Below are positions 42,564-53,861 of a stretch of 64,000 nucleotides of DNA, one piece after another. Both the position numbers and the translations under genes were made by a program. Below the pieces are notes generated by a model. The model worked only from the letters and a program-made list of their open reading frames with translations, made no database searches and was not told where the DNA came from. Each line of letters starts with the position of its first letter. The stretch's first letter is position 1. Source of the DNA: Photobacterium marinum (lineage in GTDB: Bacteria; Pseudomonadota; Gammaproteobacteria; Enterobacterales; Vibrionaceae); contig NZ_AMZO01000007.1 of the NCBI RefSeq assembly GCF_000331515.1, forward strand, positions 62,001-126,000. Reading direction: 5' to 3'.

Positions 42564-43784
42564 CTAACCAATCACGCTCATCAGCTTGAAGATCGGCATA
42601 TACATAGCGACCAGTAATCCCCCAATTAGAATGCTGAGAAAAATGATGATAAGCGGCTCAATGATTTTACCTAGATTGTCGACGGTGTTATCGACATCGT
42701 TTTCATAAAGGCTGGCTATTTTGATGAGCATATCGTCGAGAGAACCGGATTCCTCGCCAATCATCGTCATTTGCAGCATCAGCTCGGGAAAGACGTTGCT
42801 CTGACGCAGTGCTATATGCAGTGGCATACCGGCAGCGGTGCTGACATAGGCGTCTTCGACAGCTTGCTGGATATGCAGGTTACCAGTGGTTTTGCTGGCA
42901 GATTGTAGGCCGTTTAATAATGGTATGCCCGCGCTGAACGTTGTTGCCAGGGTGCGGGCAAAGCGGGCTACGGTGGCTTTTAGCAATACGTTGCCAATGA
43001 TGGGGAGTTTGAGGTTAAAACGGTGGACTGCCAGCCGGAAGTTTTGCGATCGCTTGTAGCTATAGCGTATCAACAGGAAGCTGAAAGAGAGTGTTATTGC
43101 AAGTAAACTACCACTATCAAGCATAAAATCAGAAGCTTTGATGATCTGACGGGTAAACCAGGGGAGGTCGGCGCCAAAACTGTTAAAGGTGCTGGTAAAT
43201 TGAGGGATGACAAACAGCAGCATGAGAATGGTGACAACAAGGGTTGTTAGGGTGACCATGGTTGGATAGATCATGGCCTTGATCACTTTTTGCCGCGTCG
43301 CCTCACTTTTTTCACGATAAGTGGCCAAACGCTGAAAGATTTCTTCTAAGTGACCTGTTTGTTCACCCGTGGTAACCAAATCACAGTAAAAGTTATCAAA
43401 GAGCGGTGAACTGGTTTTTAGTGCCTTAGCCAGTGAGGCGCCGGATTCGACCTGTATAGTGACTTGGGTCAGTACGGCACGGGCCTCTGCATTGTGGTGG
43501 CTGTTAGACATCAGCTTCAATGCCTGTACTACAGGTACTCCGGCTGTAATCATGGTTGCCAGCTGGCGGGTAATAGCTGTGACATCTTTTGCCTTCATCT
43601 GGTTTTTGAGCTTGCTCAGCGTTGAAGGGTTGCGACGTTTTAACTTCTTAACCTGGATCATCTGCTCGCTCAGCCTGGCGCGAACTTCCTGCTCCTGAAA
43701 TCCCAGCGTTAAGCCTGAGATTTTTTTTCCTGCCGGGTTTACGCCTCGCCAGTGGTAATAACGGACTTTACTGGCTTGTGACAT
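42564..43784 (-). CDS. pilC: Type IV pilus inner-membrane platform protein PilC
   Basis: PilC is the GspF-type platform protein that couples the PilB and PilT motors to the growing pilus. The 406-residue protein has two repeated GspF domains (about 70-195 and 270-395) with three membrane helices (around 170-195, 215-240 and 375-400). The conserved GEQTGHLEEIFQRLA and GEESGSLDDMLIKIA repeats are visible. Confidence 0.95.
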   Translation of the reverse strand: MSQASKVRYYHWRGVNPAGKKISGLTLGFQEQEVRARLSEQMIQVKKLKRRNPSTLSKLKNQMKAKDVTAITRQLATMITAGVPVVQALKLMSNSHHNAEARAVLTQVTIQVESGASLAKALKTSSPLFDNFYCDLVTTGEQTGHLEEIFQRLATYREKSEATRQKVIKAMIYPTMVTLTTLVVTILMLLFVIPQFTSTFNSFGADLPWFTRQIIKASDFMLDSGSLLAITLSFSFLLIRYSYKRSQNFRLAVHRFNLKLPIIGNVLLKATVARFARTLATTFSAGIPLLNGLQSASKTTGNLHIQQAVEDAYVSTAAGMPLHIALRQSNVFPELMLQMTMIGEESGSLDDMLIKIASLYENDVDNTVDNLGKIIEPLIIIFLSILIGGLLVAMYMPIFKLMSVIG

Positions 43785-43842
43785 GATAACTCCTTGTTGC
43801 TGTCATTCTTTTAATTGTTTTGAGGTCCGGAACAAAAACGGC

Positions 43843-45555
43843 CTAACTGAAATGCAGAACCCGCTGCAGCTCTGCCAGACTGGTGATACCTTCTTTGAGC
43901 TTTTCAATTCCGGATTGTTGCAGTGTCTGCATGCCCTGGCGGCAGGCAATGTCTTCAAGCTCCAGGGTTGTTGCTCCAGCCATCAGTGCTTCTGCTAACT
44001 CCCGGGTAAAGGGCATTACTTCATAAATGCCGACCCGGCCGATATAGCCTTTGTTACAGTCGTCACAACCACTCGTTCGGGCTTGGTAAATGGTGGTATC
44101 GGCTCCTATTTCGAGCTTTTCCCGGACAAAATCATCAAGCTGGTGGACTTCTTTGCAGTGGTTGCAGAGGCGACGGGCCAGGCGTTGAGCAATGATCAGG
44201 CTGAGTGAAGAAGCGAGGTTGAAGTCCTCCACCCCCATATTTGTCAGACGGGTAATGGTTTCGGCTGCGGAGTTGGTATGCAGGGTTGATAACACCAGGT
44301 GCCCTGTCTGAGCGGCTTTAATAGCAATGGAGCCAGTTTCAAGATCGCGGATTTCACCGACCATGACAACATCCGGGTCCTGACGAAGAAAGGAACGCAG
44401 GGCTTCGGCAAAGCCCAGTCCTATTTTGCTGTTGATCTGAACCTGATTGATACCGGGCAGGTTTATTTCCACCGGATCTTCGGCGGTTGAGATATTTCGC
44501 TCTTCGGTATTGAGGATTTTCAGTCCGGTATAAAGGGAGACTGTTTTGCCGCTGCCGGTCGGACCTGTCATCAGGATCATTCCCTGAGGTTGCTGCAAGG
44601 CATCCAGATAGGCTTGTTTTTGCAGCTGGTTATAGCCGAGGATATCAATATCCAGGCTAGCACTGGAGCTGTCGAGGATCCGCAGTACGACTTTTTCTCC
44701 CCATAATGTTGGCAGGGTAGAAACCCGTAGGTCTACGGCCAGTGTCGGTGTCAGCCTGAGCTTGATCCGGCCATCCTGGGGCTGTCGGCGTTCGGCAATA
44801 TTCAGTTTGGACATCACTTTCAGGCGGGTCGACAGGCGCCGTGAAAGATGAGCGGGCGGAGTGGCATGTTGATGCAGGATCCCGTCACAGCGAAAGCGGA
44901 TCCGGTAGTTTTCTTCATAAGGCTCAAAATGGATATCCGAGGCTTTTTTGCGCACCGCATCAAGCAGCACCTGGTTGATATAGCGGGTAACCGGGGCTGT
45001 GTCTTGGCTAAGATCGGTGGCATCATTGAGTAGCTCATCATCACTGAGATCAATCAGCTCACCTAAGTCAGCATCAGTAACACTGCGCTGGTAGGCCATT
45101 TCACCGTTGTGTGTGCTGTTACCGCTGATGTCACTACCATAGAGGCGCCGGATCGCAGCTTCAAGCTGTTTGGTTTCCAGCAATAGTGCTTCGATATTTT
45201 TTCCGGTCGTAAAGCGAAATTCATCCAGGGCATCGAATTGAGTCGGATCACACAGGCCGATATACAATGCATGGTCACTGGTTTGCAGCGGCAGGACTTT
45301 GTGCCTGAGAATCAAGTCGCGCAGGTTAAGGTTTTTACAGCAAGCGTCGTAGTTATATTGGTGGACATCAACTAACGCGATAGCAAAAATCTGCTCAAGA
45401 TGACGAGCCAGCTCGGCACTGCTGAACAGGCCGAGCTGAATCAGAGCCGAAGGCACACTGGTGCCTTCGGCCTGTACCGTATCCACCACTTGTTGCTCCT
45501 GTACTGGGCTGATAAGCCCGGCCTGATGCAGGGTAGAGGCTAGGTTGGTATTCAT
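43843..45555 (-). CDS. pilB: Type IV pilus assembly ATPase PilB
   Basis: PilB is the hexameric extension ATPase. The 570-residue protein has the N-terminal MshE-like N-domain (about 5-150) and the ATPase core with Walker A GPTGSGKT, the Asp box and Walker B (RQDPDVVMVGEIRD), the His box (GHLVLSTLHTNSA), and a Cys4 zinc site (CNHC and CDDC). It starts three bases after the pilA stop, so pilABCD is one operon. Confidence 0.96.
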   Translation of the reverse strand: MNTNLASTLHQAGLISPVQEQQVVDTVQAEGTSVPSALIQLGLFSSAELARHLEQIFAIALVDVHQYNYDACCKNLNLRDLILRHKVLPLQTSDHALYIGLCDPTQFDALDEFRFTTGKNIEALLLETKQLEAAIRRLYGSDISGNSTHNGEMAYQRSVTDADLGELIDLSDDELLNDATDLSQDTAPVTRYINQVLLDAVRKKASDIHFEPYEENYRIRFRCDGILHQHATPPAHLSRRLSTRLKVMSKLNIAERRQPQDGRIKLRLTPTLAVDLRVSTLPTLWGEKVVLRILDSSSASLDIDILGYNQLQKQAYLDALQQPQGMILMTGPTGSGKTVSLYTGLKILNTEERNISTAEDPVEINLPGINQVQINSKIGLGFAEALRSFLRQDPDVVMVGEIRDLETGSIAIKAAQTGHLVLSTLHTNSAAETITRLTNMGVEDFNLASSLSLIIAQRLARRLCNHCKEVHQLDDFVREKLEIGADTTIYQARTSGCDDCNKGYIGRVGIYEVMPFTRELAEALMAGATTLELEDIACRQGMQTLQQSGIEKLKEGITSLAELQRVLHFS

Positions 45556-45558
45556 TGA

Positions 45559-46059
45559 TTAACTTTTAGGGCAGAAATTGCTTTGATCGTCTCCGCTACA
45601 TGAAACAGTCCAGATTACACCATTAGCGTCGCTTTCAGGGGTAACTTTTACAACTGCATTTTTGGGTAGTGGACCTTTAGTTTTTCCGTTTGGTACTGAG
45701 GCCTTAACAAATTTTCCAGTAGTGACAGTGACCACTCCTTTGTCATTGATTGTTGCAGTGACATCAGACGATACAACAAATGCGTCACCGTTACCTTTTT
45801 CAAAAGTTTGCTTTGTTGGAACACCGTTCTTTCCGCTGGAGCAGTCAATGGTTTTTGATGAACCTGAAACATTGATATTGCCAGTAAGAAGGCAAACACC
45901 AACGGCGGTTTTAACCGCCGTTGTTGCATTTAACATTTCTGTTGCGTGAGCGCGTTTGGTGTAGTTTTGATATGCAGGCATAGCAAAAGCACTTAGCACT
46001 CCAATAATTGCTACCACGATCATCAATTCAATTAACGTAAAACCCTTTTGCCCTTTCAT
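45559..46059 (-). CDS. pilA: Type IV major pilin PilA
   Basis: PilA is the structural pilin. The 166-residue prepilin has a short positive leader MKGQKG and the PilD cleavage site before [14 protein letters not shown] with the conserved Glu5. Two cysteine pairs lie in the globular domain (about 55-71 and 153-163). In vibrios the pilA-pilB-pilC-pilD cluster next to nadC makes the chitin-regulated competence pilus. By count over two 60-base lines the gene is about 41% GC, lower than neighbours, as often seen for variable pilins. Confidence 0.95.
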   Translation of the reverse strand: MKGQKGFTLIELMIVVAIIGVLSAFAMPAYQNYTKRAHATEMLNATTAVKTAVGVCLLTGNINVSGSSKTIDCSSGKNGVPTKQTFEKGNGDAFVVSSDVTATINDKGVVTVTTGKFVKASVPNGKTKGPLPKNAVVKVTPESDANGVIWTVSCSGDDQSNFCPKS

Positions 46060-46365
46060 CTGTTTTTAACCTTTTTAGATACTTTGCCCGCAGGCATGAA
46101 AATAAAGTGGCTTCAGCATAGTTCCTATATATAAAGTACTGAAAACAGAGAGAAATGATTGTTGGGCACAGTTATAAAAATAATGTGCAAGGTTTCATTG
46201 TTTGCATACCGACTATCGGCGGACTACGAGTTTTGGTGATAAGAAATTGTCTGTTGAGGGATTGAGTTATAAGAGAGGAGGGGAATAGCTTGAGGTGCAA
46301 GGTGCGGAGACGCTGGATAAGAGGGGCGAACACTCGGTTATCGCCCCTTTAGATTCAAGACTGGG
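46060..46365 (-). other. Intergenic region between nadC and pilA
   Basis: These 306 bases hold no gene. They must contain the pilA promoter; I find no convincing sigma-54 (-24/-12) site and no perfect CRP site. An inverted repeat TGCAA-N11-TTGCA lies at 46186-46206. The nadC-proximal end has a GC-rich hairpin at 46322-46348. Confidence 0.5.
46322..46348 (-). terminator. Putative terminator downstream of nadC
   Basis: A perfect 8-bp stem AGGGGCGA/TCGCCCCT with an 11-base loop lies just past the nadC stop. The T-tract on the minus strand is weak. Confidence 0.5.
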
Positions 46366-47304
<939 letters not shown>

Positions 47305-47511
47305 TTATTTGTTCTGTCCGCTTTTTTGATGTCCGGGATCATACATGGAGAGTCAGGGAGATGCGAGATCCGGGATCTGAGTTCCAGGCAAAAGAATATA
47401 ATAGCGATATGGTAACGAGATGCTGAGCGGGGAGGATAGTTTCAGGTGAAGAGACTTGATTCTTCTTTTGGCTTCAGGAAGGCTGTGACCTTCTACACTC
47501 AGGATTTACAA

Positions 47512-48066
47512 ATGCTAACAATTAATTCCCGACACTGGCTCGAAGGGGTCAAACATGTGCCTTCACCGTTTTATGATCAGCGGCCGGACAGTGATGATAT
47601 CTCGCTGCTGGTGGTACATAACATCAGTTTGCCGCCGGGGCAGTTCGGTGGTCCCTACATTGAGCAGTTATTTACCGGCAAGCTAAACCCGGACGAACAT
47701 CCCTATTTCGAGTTAATTTCAGGCTTTCGTGTTTCGGCTCACTGTTTAATTAGGCGAAATGGCGATATTATTCAATTTGTTCCATTTGATTGTCGGGCAT
47801 GGCATGCCGGTGTTTCGCAGTTTGCGGGGCGGGATAAATGCAATGACTTTTCAATCGGAATAGAGTTGGAAGGAACGGACACCCTCCCTTATACCCAGGC
47901 TCAATATGACACGCTTACTGAGCTGACCCGGGTTATTTTTAACTGTTATCCGAAAGTTAATTCCTCAAGGATCACCGGCCATGAATTTATAGCGCCGGGG
48001 CGAAAAACTGACCCTGGATTGTCATTTGATTGGCGGGCTTATAAAACCGCACTGCGGGAAAAATAA
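47512..48066 (+). CDS. ampD: 1,6-anhydro-N-acetylmuramyl-L-alanine amidase AmpD
   Basis: AmpD cleaves anhydro-muropeptides in the cytoplasm during wall recycling, and its loss derepresses AmpC beta-lactamase where AmpR is present. The 184-residue protein has zinc ligands in LLVVHNISL (His36) and ITGHEFIAPGRKTDPG (His and Asp). The ATG at 47512 gives the family length. An in-frame GTG at 47446 would add 22 residues and has the better Shine-Dalgarno (GGAGGA at 47430-47435), so the start is not settled. Confidence 0.93.
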   Translation: MLTINSRHWLEGVKHVPSPFYDQRPDSDDISLLVVHNISLPPGQFGGPYIEQLFTGKLNPDEHPYFELISGFRVSAHCLIRRNGDIIQFVPFDCRAWHAGVSQFAGRDKCNDFSIGIELEGTDTLPYTQAQYDTLTELTRVIFNCYPKVNSSRITGHEFIAPGRKTDPGLSFDWRAYKTALREK

Positions 48067-48097
48067 CCTCTCAGGGATGGGAATCTATACTAAACCA

Positions 48098-48114
48098 AAT
48101 TGGTCTGACCATTT
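48098..48114 (+). promoter_or_regulatory. Second PdhR/FadR-like operator
   Basis: AATTGGTCTGACCATTT matches the PdhR consensus (AATTGGTnnnACCAATT) with one mismatch and also contains TGGTCTGACCA, the FadR core. It lies 32 bases past the ampD stop and 173 bases upstream of the main PdhR box. Confidence 0.45.
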
Positions 48115-48243
48115 ATTCTTCGCCCATCCTTATTTCTCTTTCTTACTGTTGATGAATGATGTCAAAGATGTTTTAACAAGTTTTCATAAGTTGAAATTTG
48201 TGTTAAATGTCTCGCCATTCTATGATTTCCGTCAAGTTGTCGG

Positions 48244-48271
48244 TGGACATCCTAAAATATTTCTGTAAACT
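48244..48271 (+). promoter_or_regulatory. Predicted promoter of pdhR-aceEF-lpd
   Basis: TGGACA (48244-48249), 16-base spacer, TAAACT (48266-48271). The perfect PdhR box begins 16 bases downstream, the same layout as in E. coli, where the PdhR box lies just after the start site. Confidence 0.5.
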
Positions 48272-48286
48272 TTCCTTCCATAATTT

Positions 48287-48303
48287 AATTGGTAATACCA
48301 ATT
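48287..48303 (+). promoter_or_regulatory. PdhR operator in front of pdhR
   Basis: AATTGGTAATACCAATT is a perfect palindrome matching the PdhR consensus AATTGGTnnnACCAATT. It lies 55 bases before the pdhR start, fitting autorepression that pyruvate relieves. Confidence 0.88.
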
Positions 48304-48358
48304 ATCCGCAATTGGGTTTCCTGAAGCGTAAATAAGTACAAGAAACAAAACGATAAAA

Positions 48359-49132
48359 ATGACTTATAAACGGATTCGTCAGCCAAAGCTCTCCGATGCC
48401 ATTGAGCAGGAAATTGAGCGTCTAATCCTGGAAGGCACCTTGTCTCCGGGACAGCAGCTACCGCCTGAGCGGGAGCTCGCACGGCAATTTGACGTTTCGC
48501 GCCCGTCAGTCCGAGAAGCCATTCAACGTCTTGAGGCAAAACGCCTTCTGACCCGCCGTCAGGGCGGTGGCACCTTTGTAACAGAAAAGCTATGGCAGAG
48601 TTTTTCTGAACCTCTTTTGGAACTGATTAGTGCCCATCCGGAAACCCAGCTAGATTTATTGGAGTCTCGCCATGCCCTTGAAGGTTTGGCGGCGTACTAC
48701 GCAGCATTGCGGGGAAATGAGGAAGATTTCAGCCGTATCCGTGACTGCCATAAACGGATACAAGATGCCCAGCAGCAAGGCGATATTAAAGCCGAAGCAA
48801 GTGCGGTTATGCAGTACCTGATTGCAGTAACTGAATCCGCCCACAACGTTGTATTGCTTCATATTATTCGCAGCCTTGCACCATTGCTGGAGCAAAACAT
48901 ATTACAAAACTTTGAACTCCTGAACCGTCGCCAAGAAGTGGTGGAGAAGGTGAGCAAGCACCGAGCCGATATCGTACAGGCGATAGTTTCTGGTGAGCCC
49001 GTGATGGCCCGTGAAGCATCGCATGCACACTTGGCTTATATCGAGGAAACCTTGTTGGATTTAAATCGTGAAGACAGCAGACGACAGCGCTCTCTTCGAC
49101 GGATTCAACAACGCAAGGACGGGCTGGATTAG
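48359..49132 (+). CDS. pdhR: Pyruvate-responsive transcriptional repressor PdhR (GntR family)
   Basis: PdhR is a FadR-subfamily GntR repressor of its own operon; pyruvate releases it from DNA. The 257-residue protein has the winged-helix domain (about 5-75, [20 protein letters not shown] and [14 protein letters not shown]) and an all-helical FCD effector domain (about 90-230). The operator at 48287 lies in its promoter. aceE follows after 82 bases. Confidence 0.95.
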   Translation: MTYKRIRQPKLSDAIEQEIERLILEGTLSPGQQLPPERELARQFDVSRPSVREAIQRLEAKRLLTRRQGGGTFVTEKLWQSFSEPLLELISAHPETQLDLLESRHALEGLAAYYAALRGNEEDFSRIRDCHKRIQDAQQQGDIKAEASAVMQYLIAVTESAHNVVLLHIIRSLAPLLEQNILQNFELLNRRQEVVEKVSKHRADIVQAIVSGEPVMAREASHAHLAYIEETLLDLNREDSRRQRSLRRIQQRKDGLD

Positions 49133-49214
49133 TACCCATCATATAAGCCGAGGCGGGTAGTAAACAGTCGCGACATTGTTAGTTTTGTAGATTATCAACA
49201 AAAGGATAGATCGC

Positions 49215-51878
49215 ATGTCTGAAGTCATGAAAAATGACGTGGACGCACTTGAGACTCAAGAATGGCTAGAAGCCCTGGAGTCCGTCGTTCGTGAAGAAGG
49301 TGTTGAACGCGCCCAGTTCCTACTAGAGCAAGTTCTAGAGCAAGCACGTCTTGATGGCGTAGATATGCCGACTGGCATTACGACCAACTACATCAACACT
49401 ATCCCATCAGATCAAGAACCTGCATATCCAGGTGACACAACGCTTGAGCGTCGTATCCGTGCCATTATCCGTTGGAATGCGGCAATGATTGTTCTGCGTG
49501 GCTCGAAGAAAGATCTTGAGCTGGGTGGCCACATGGCATCATTCCAGTCTGCAGCCGCGTTTTATGAAACCTGCTTTAACCATTTCTTCCGTGCGCCGAA
49601 CGAAAAAGACGGCGGCGATTTGGTTTACTATCAAGGTCACATTGCACCGGGTATCTACTCTCGTGCGTTTGTTGAAGGCCGTCTGACTGAAGAGCAGCTG
49701 GATAACTTCCGCCAGGAAGTAGACGGTAAAGGTATTCCTTCATACCCGCACCCTAAACTCATGCCTGAATTCTGGCAGTTCCCTACCGTTTCTATGGGCC
49801 TTGGCCCAATCTCAGCTATCTACCAGGCTCGTTTCCTGAAATACCTTGAAGGTCGTGGTCTTAAAGATACGTCAGCTCAGCGCGTATACGCGTTCCTGGG
49901 TGATGGTGAGATGGATGAGCCAGAATCACGCGGTGCAATTTCTTTCGCTGCACGTGAAAAACTGGACAACCTATGCTTCCTAATCAACTGTAACCTACAG
50001 CGTCTAGACGGCCCGGTAATGGGTAACGGCAAGATCATCCAGGAGCTGGAAGGCCTGTTCAAAGGTGCTGGCTGGAACGTTGTTAAAGTTATCTGGGGTA
50101 ACAACTGGGATTCTCTGCTAGCGAAAGATACCTCTGGTAAGCTGCTGCAGCTGATGAACGAAACTGTTGACGGTGACTACCAGACATTCAAGTCAAAAGA
50201 CGGCGCTTACGTACGTGAGCACTTCTTCGGTAAGTACCCTGAAACAGCTGCACTGGTTGCTGACATGACTGATGACGAAATCTTCGCACTTAAGCGTGGT
50301 GGTCACGAGTCATCTAAACTGTACGCGGCATACAAAAACGCGGCAGAAACCAAAGATCGTCCAACCGTTATCCTTGCTAAGACTGTTAAAGGTTACGGCA
50401 TGGGTGAAGCGGCTGAAGGTAAGAACATTGCGCACCAGGTTAAGAAGATGGATATGTCTTCTGTTATGCACCTGCGTAACCGCCTAGGACTGCAAGATCT
50501 TGTTTCTGACGAAGAAGTTAAGAACCTGCCTTACCTGAAGCTGGAAGAAGGTTCAAAAGAACACGAGTACCTGCACGCTCGCCGTAATGCTCTGCACGGT
50601 TACACTCCACAGCGTCTGCCTAAGTTCACTGAAGAGCTGGTGATCCCTGAAGTTGAAGAGTTCAAGCCACTGCTGACTGAGCAGAAGCGTGACATCTCTA
50701 CAACAATGGCATTTGTTCGTGCGCTGAATATCCTGCTGAAGAACAAGAACATTGGTAAGAACATTGTTCCTATCATTGCCGACGAAGCTCGTACTTTCGG
50801 TATGGAAGGCCTGTTCCGTCAGATCGGTATCTACAACCCGCACGGCCAGCAGTACACTCCTCAGGACCGTGACATCGTTTCTTACTACAAAGAAGCGACT
50901 TCTGGTCAGGTACTTCAGGAAGGTATCAACGAGCTGGGTGCAATGTCTTCTTGGGTTGCTGCGGCAACGTCATACAGCACCAACGATCTGCCAATGATCC
51001 CGTTCTATATCTACTACTCTATGTTCGGCTTCCAGCGTGTTGGCGACATGGCGTGGATGGCGGGTGACCAGCAGGCACGTGGTTTCCTACTGGGTGCAAC
51101 TGCCGGCCGTACAACGCTTAACGGTGAAGGTCTGCAGCACGAAGACGGTCACAGCCACATCATGGCTAACACTGTTCCTAACTGTATCTCTTACGACCCG
51201 ACGTTCGCTTACGAAGTTGCTGTGATCATGCAAGACGGTATTCGTCGCATGTACGGTGAGCAAGAGAACGTGTTCTACTACCTGACGGTAATGAACGAAA
51301 ACTACGGTATGCCAGCAATGCCTGAAGGCGCTGAAGAAGGCATCCGTAAGGGTATCTACAAGCTGGAATCTTACGTGGGCGATAAGTCTAAAGTTCAGCT
51401 GATGAGCTCTGGTACGATCATGAACGAAGTACGTAAAGCCGCTCAGATCCTGAGCGATGATTACGGCATTGCTTCAGACGTATTCTCTGTAACTTCTTTC
51501 AACGAGCTGACTCGTGAAGGTCAGGATGCTGAGCGTTACAACATGCTTCACCCAGAAGCTGAGCAGAAAGTACCTTACATTGCACAAGTAATGGGTACAG
51601 AGCCTGCAATTGCTGCGACTGACTACATGAAGAACTACGCAGAGCAGGTTCGCGCATTCATGCCATCAGAGTCTTACAAAGTACTTGGTACTGATGGTTT
51701 CGGTCGCTCTGACAGCCGTGCAAACCTGCGTCGTCACTTCGAAGTTAACGCTGGCTATGTAGTTGTTGCTGCACTGACTGAACTGGCTAAACGCGGTGAT
51801 GTTGAGAAATCTGTAATTGCTGAAGCAATTGCTAAGTTCGACATCGACGCTGACAAGATCAACCCGCTATACGCGTAA
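49215..51878 (+). CDS. aceE: Pyruvate dehydrogenase E1 component AceE
   Basis: AceE is the homodimeric thiamine-diphosphate E1 that decarboxylates pyruvate and acetylates the lipoyl groups of AceF. The 887-residue protein (same length as E. coli) has the ThDP motif GDG (229-231) ... NCN (258-260). It starts [20 protein letters not shown] after a good AAAGGATAG ribosome binding site. Codon use is strongly biased, as for an abundant protein. aceF starts 14 bases downstream. Confidence 0.97.
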   Translation: MSEVMKNDVDALETQEWLEALESVVREEGVERAQFLLEQVLEQARLDGVDMPTGITTNYINTIPSDQEPAYPGDTTLERRIRAIIRWNAAMIVLRGSKKDLELGGHMASFQSAAAFYETCFNHFFRAPNEKDGGDLVYYQGHIAPGIYSRAFVEGRLTEEQLDNFRQEVDGKGIPSYPHPKLMPEFWQFPTVSMGLGPISAIYQARFLKYLEGRGLKDTSAQRVYAFLGDGEMDEPESRGAISFAAREKLDNLCFLINCNLQRLDGPVMGNGKIIQELEGLFKGAGWNVVKVIWGNNWDSLLAKDTSGKLLQLMNETVDGDYQTFKSKDGAYVREHFFGKYPETAALVADMTDDEIFALKRGGHESSKLYAAYKNAAETKDRPTVILAKTVKGYGMGEAAEGKNIAHQVKKMDMSSVMHLRNRLGLQDLVSDEEVKNLPYLKLEEGSKEHEYLHARRNALHGYTPQRLPKFTEELVIPEVEEFKPLLTEQKRDISTTMAFVRALNILLKNKNIGKNIVPIIADEARTFGMEGLFRQIGIYNPHGQQYTPQDRDIVSYYKEATSGQVLQEGINELGAMSSWVAAATSYSTNDLPMIPFYIYYSMFGFQRVGDMAWMAGDQQARGFLLGATAGRTTLNGEGLQHEDGHSHIMANTVPNCISYDPTFAYEVAVIMQDGIRRMYGEQENVFYYLTVMNENYGMPAMPEGAEEGIRKGIYKLESYVGDKSKVQLMSSGTIMNEVRKAAQILSDDYGIASDVFSVTSFNELTREGQDAERYNMLHPEAEQKVPYIAQVMGTEPAIAATDYMKNYAEQVRAFMPSESYKVLGTDGFGRSDSRANLRRHFEVNAGYVVVAALTELAKRGDVEKSVIAEAIAKFDIDADKINPLYA

Positions 51879-51892
51879 GAGGCAAATTAAAC

Positions 51893-53785
51893 ATGGCAAT
51901 CGAAATTAATGTACCTGACATCGGTGCGGATGAGGTTGAAGTTACTGAGATTCTTGTAAGCGTTGGCGACAAGGTTGAAGAAGAGCAGTCTCTGATCACT
52001 GTAGAAGGCGATAAGGCTTCTATGGAAGTACCAGCTTCTCAGGCGGGTATCGTTAAAGAAATCAAAGTTGCTGAAGGCGACACGGTTTCTACCGGTTCTC
52101 TAATCATGATTTTCGAAGCCGAAGGTGCAGCTGAAGCTGCACCTGCTCCGGCACCGGCAGCAGCTCCTGCTGCTCCGGCGCCGGCAGCAGCGGCTGAGCT
52201 TAAAGAAGTTCACGTACCGGATATCGGTGGTGACGAAGTAGAAGTTACTGAAATCATGGTTGCAGTTGGCGACAGCATCGAAGAAGAGCAGTCACTTCTG
52301 ACGGTTGAAGGCGATAAAGCATCAATGGAAGTACCTGCACCATTTGCCGGTACTCTGAAAGAAATCAAAGTAGCTGCAGGCGATAAAGTATCGACTGGCT
52401 CTCTGATCATGATCTTCGAAGTGGCTGGTTCTGCTCCTGCGGCAGCTCCTGTTGCAGCTGAAGCACCAGCGGCGGCTCCTGCTGCAACAGTAGCCGCAGC
52501 AGCTAAAGAAGTGAATGTACCTGACATCGGTGGCGACGAAGTAGAAGTTACTGAAATCATGGTATCTGTTGGCGATACAGTAGAAGAAGAGCAATCTCTG
52601 ATCACTGTTGAAGGTGACAAGGCTTCAATGGAAGTTCCTGCACCGTTTGTCGGCACAGTTAAAGAAATCAAAGTTGCTGAAGGCGACAAGGTTTCTACTG
52701 GTTCACTGATCATGGTATTTGAGGTGGCCGGCACTGCTCCTGCACCAACAGCGGCGGCTCCAACTCCTGCAGCAGCCCCTGCACCTAAAGCTGAAGCACC
52801 AGTTGCGTCGGCTCCAGCGGCAGCACCAATTGCGGGTGACTTCCAGGAAAACAACGAGTACGCGCACGCGTCTCCGGTTGTTCGCCGTCTGGCTCGTGAA
52901 TTCGGTGTTAACCTTGCTAAGGTTAAAGGTACTGGCCGTAAGAACCGTATCCTGAAAGAAGATGTACAGAACTTCGTTAAAGATGCGCTTAAGCGTCTGG
53001 AATCTGGTGCTGCGGCAGCGGGTAAAGGCGACGGTTCTGCTCTTGGTCTGCTTCCATGGCCGAAAGTTGATTTCAGCAAATTCGGTGAGACTGAAACTAA
53101 GCCACTATCTCGCATCAAGAAGATTTCTGGCGCGAACCTGCATCGTAACTGGGTGATGATCCCTCACGTTACACAGTGGGATAACGCAGACATCACAGCT
53201 CTGGAAGCATTCCGTAAAGAGCAAAACGCGATTGAAGCGAAGAAAGACTCAGGCATGAAGATCACGCCGCTAGTGTTCATCATGAAGGCGGTAGCTAAGA
53301 CGCTAGAAGCGTTCCCTGCGTTCAACTCATCTCTGTCTGAAGACGGTGAGAGCCTGATCCTGAAGAAATACGTGAACATCGGTATCGCAGTAGATACGCC
53401 AAACGGTCTGGTTGTTCCAGTATTTAAGGATGTGAACAAGAAAGGCATCTTCGAGCTGTCTGAAGAGCTGATGGCTGTTTCGAAGAAAGCGCGTGCTGGT
53501 AAGCTAACTGCAGCTGATATGCAGGGTGGCTGTTTCACAATCTCAAGCCTGGGTGGCCTTGGCGGTACAGCGTTTACACCAATCGTGAATGCGCCGGAAG
53601 TAGGTATCCTGGGTGTATCTAAGTCTGAAATGAAACCGGTATGGAACGGCAAGGACTTCGAACCTCGCCTGATGCTTCCTCTGTCACTGTCTTACGATCA
53701 CCGTGTGATCGACGGTGCGGAAGGTGCACGCTTCATTACATACCTGAACGGTTGTCTATCTGATATCCGCCGTTTGGTGCTATAA
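51893..53785 (+). CDS. aceF: Dihydrolipoamide acetyltransferase E2 component AceF
   Basis: AceF is the core of the pyruvate dehydrogenase complex. The 630-residue protein has three lipoyl domains (about 1-78, 103-180 and 206-283), each with the lipoyl-lysine motif GDKASMEVP, joined by Ala/Pro-rich swinging linkers. A peripheral subunit-binding domain (about 325-360, [14 protein letters not shown]) and the catalytic domain (about 400-630, ending with [15 protein letters not shown]) follow. The three lipoyl segments are near repeats at the DNA level. Confidence 0.97.
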   Translation: MAIEINVPDIGADEVEVTEILVSVGDKVEEEQSLITVEGDKASMEVPASQAGIVKEIKVAEGDTVSTGSLIMIFEAEGAAEAAPAPAPAAAPAAPAPAAAAELKEVHVPDIGGDEVEVTEIMVAVGDSIEEEQSLLTVEGDKASMEVPAPFAGTLKEIKVAAGDKVSTGSLIMIFEVAGSAPAAAPVAAEAPAAAPAATVAAAAKEVNVPDIGGDEVEVTEIMVSVGDTVEEEQSLITVEGDKASMEVPAPFVGTVKEIKVAEGDKVSTGSLIMVFEVAGTAPAPTAAAPTPAAAPAPKAEAPVASAPAAAPIAGDFQENNEYAHASPVVRRLAREFGVNLAKVKGTGRKNRILKEDVQNFVKDALKRLESGAAAAGKGDGSALGLLPWPKVDFSKFGETETKPLSRIKKISGANLHRNWVMIPHVTQWDNADITALEAFRKEQNAIEAKKDSGMKITPLVFIMKAVAKTLEAFPAFNSSLSEDGESLILKKYVNIGIAVDTPNGLVVPVFKDVNKKGIFELSEELMAVSKKARAGKLTAADMQGGCFTISSLGGLGGTAFTPIVNAPEVGILGVSKSEMKPVWNGKDFEPRLMLPLSLSYDHRVIDGAEGARFITYLNGCLSDIRRLVL

Positions 53786-53797
53786 GGTTTCAATCCG

Positions 53798-53834
53798 CAA
53801 CACCATGCCTGCAAAAGCAGGCATGGAATTGTTG
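53798..53834 (+). promoter_or_regulatory. Strong hairpin between aceF and lpd
   Basis: A perfect 10-bp stem CCATGCCTGC-AAAA-GCAGGCATGG (53803-53826), extendable by CAACA/TGTTG across a small internal loop, lies 17 bases past aceF. No T-run follows, so it is more likely an mRNA-stability or processing element, or a rho-assisted attenuator, than an intrinsic terminator. Confidence 0.6.
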
Positions 53835-53861
53835 AGCAGCTCACAGGCTATACTAATTTGC

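Noticed and set aside
46186-46206. TGCAA-N11-TTGCA upstream of pilA as a CRP or competence-type site
   Set aside because: The spacing does not fit CRP (TGTGA-N6-TCACA), and five-base arms are weak evidence.
48026-48268. An 80-codon frame after ampD overlapping the pdhR control region
   Set aside because: It overlaps the end of ampD and the operators, has no ribosome binding site and reads as translated intergenic DNA.
52210-53118. A 302-codon open frame on the minus strand inside aceF
   Set aside because: A Ser/Ala/Thr-rich shadow produced by the alanine/proline linkers and biased codons of aceF; same for the long minus-strand frames in secA and ftsZ.
53803-53826. The aceF-lpd hairpin as a standard rho-independent terminator
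   Set aside because: No T-run follows the stem on either strand.
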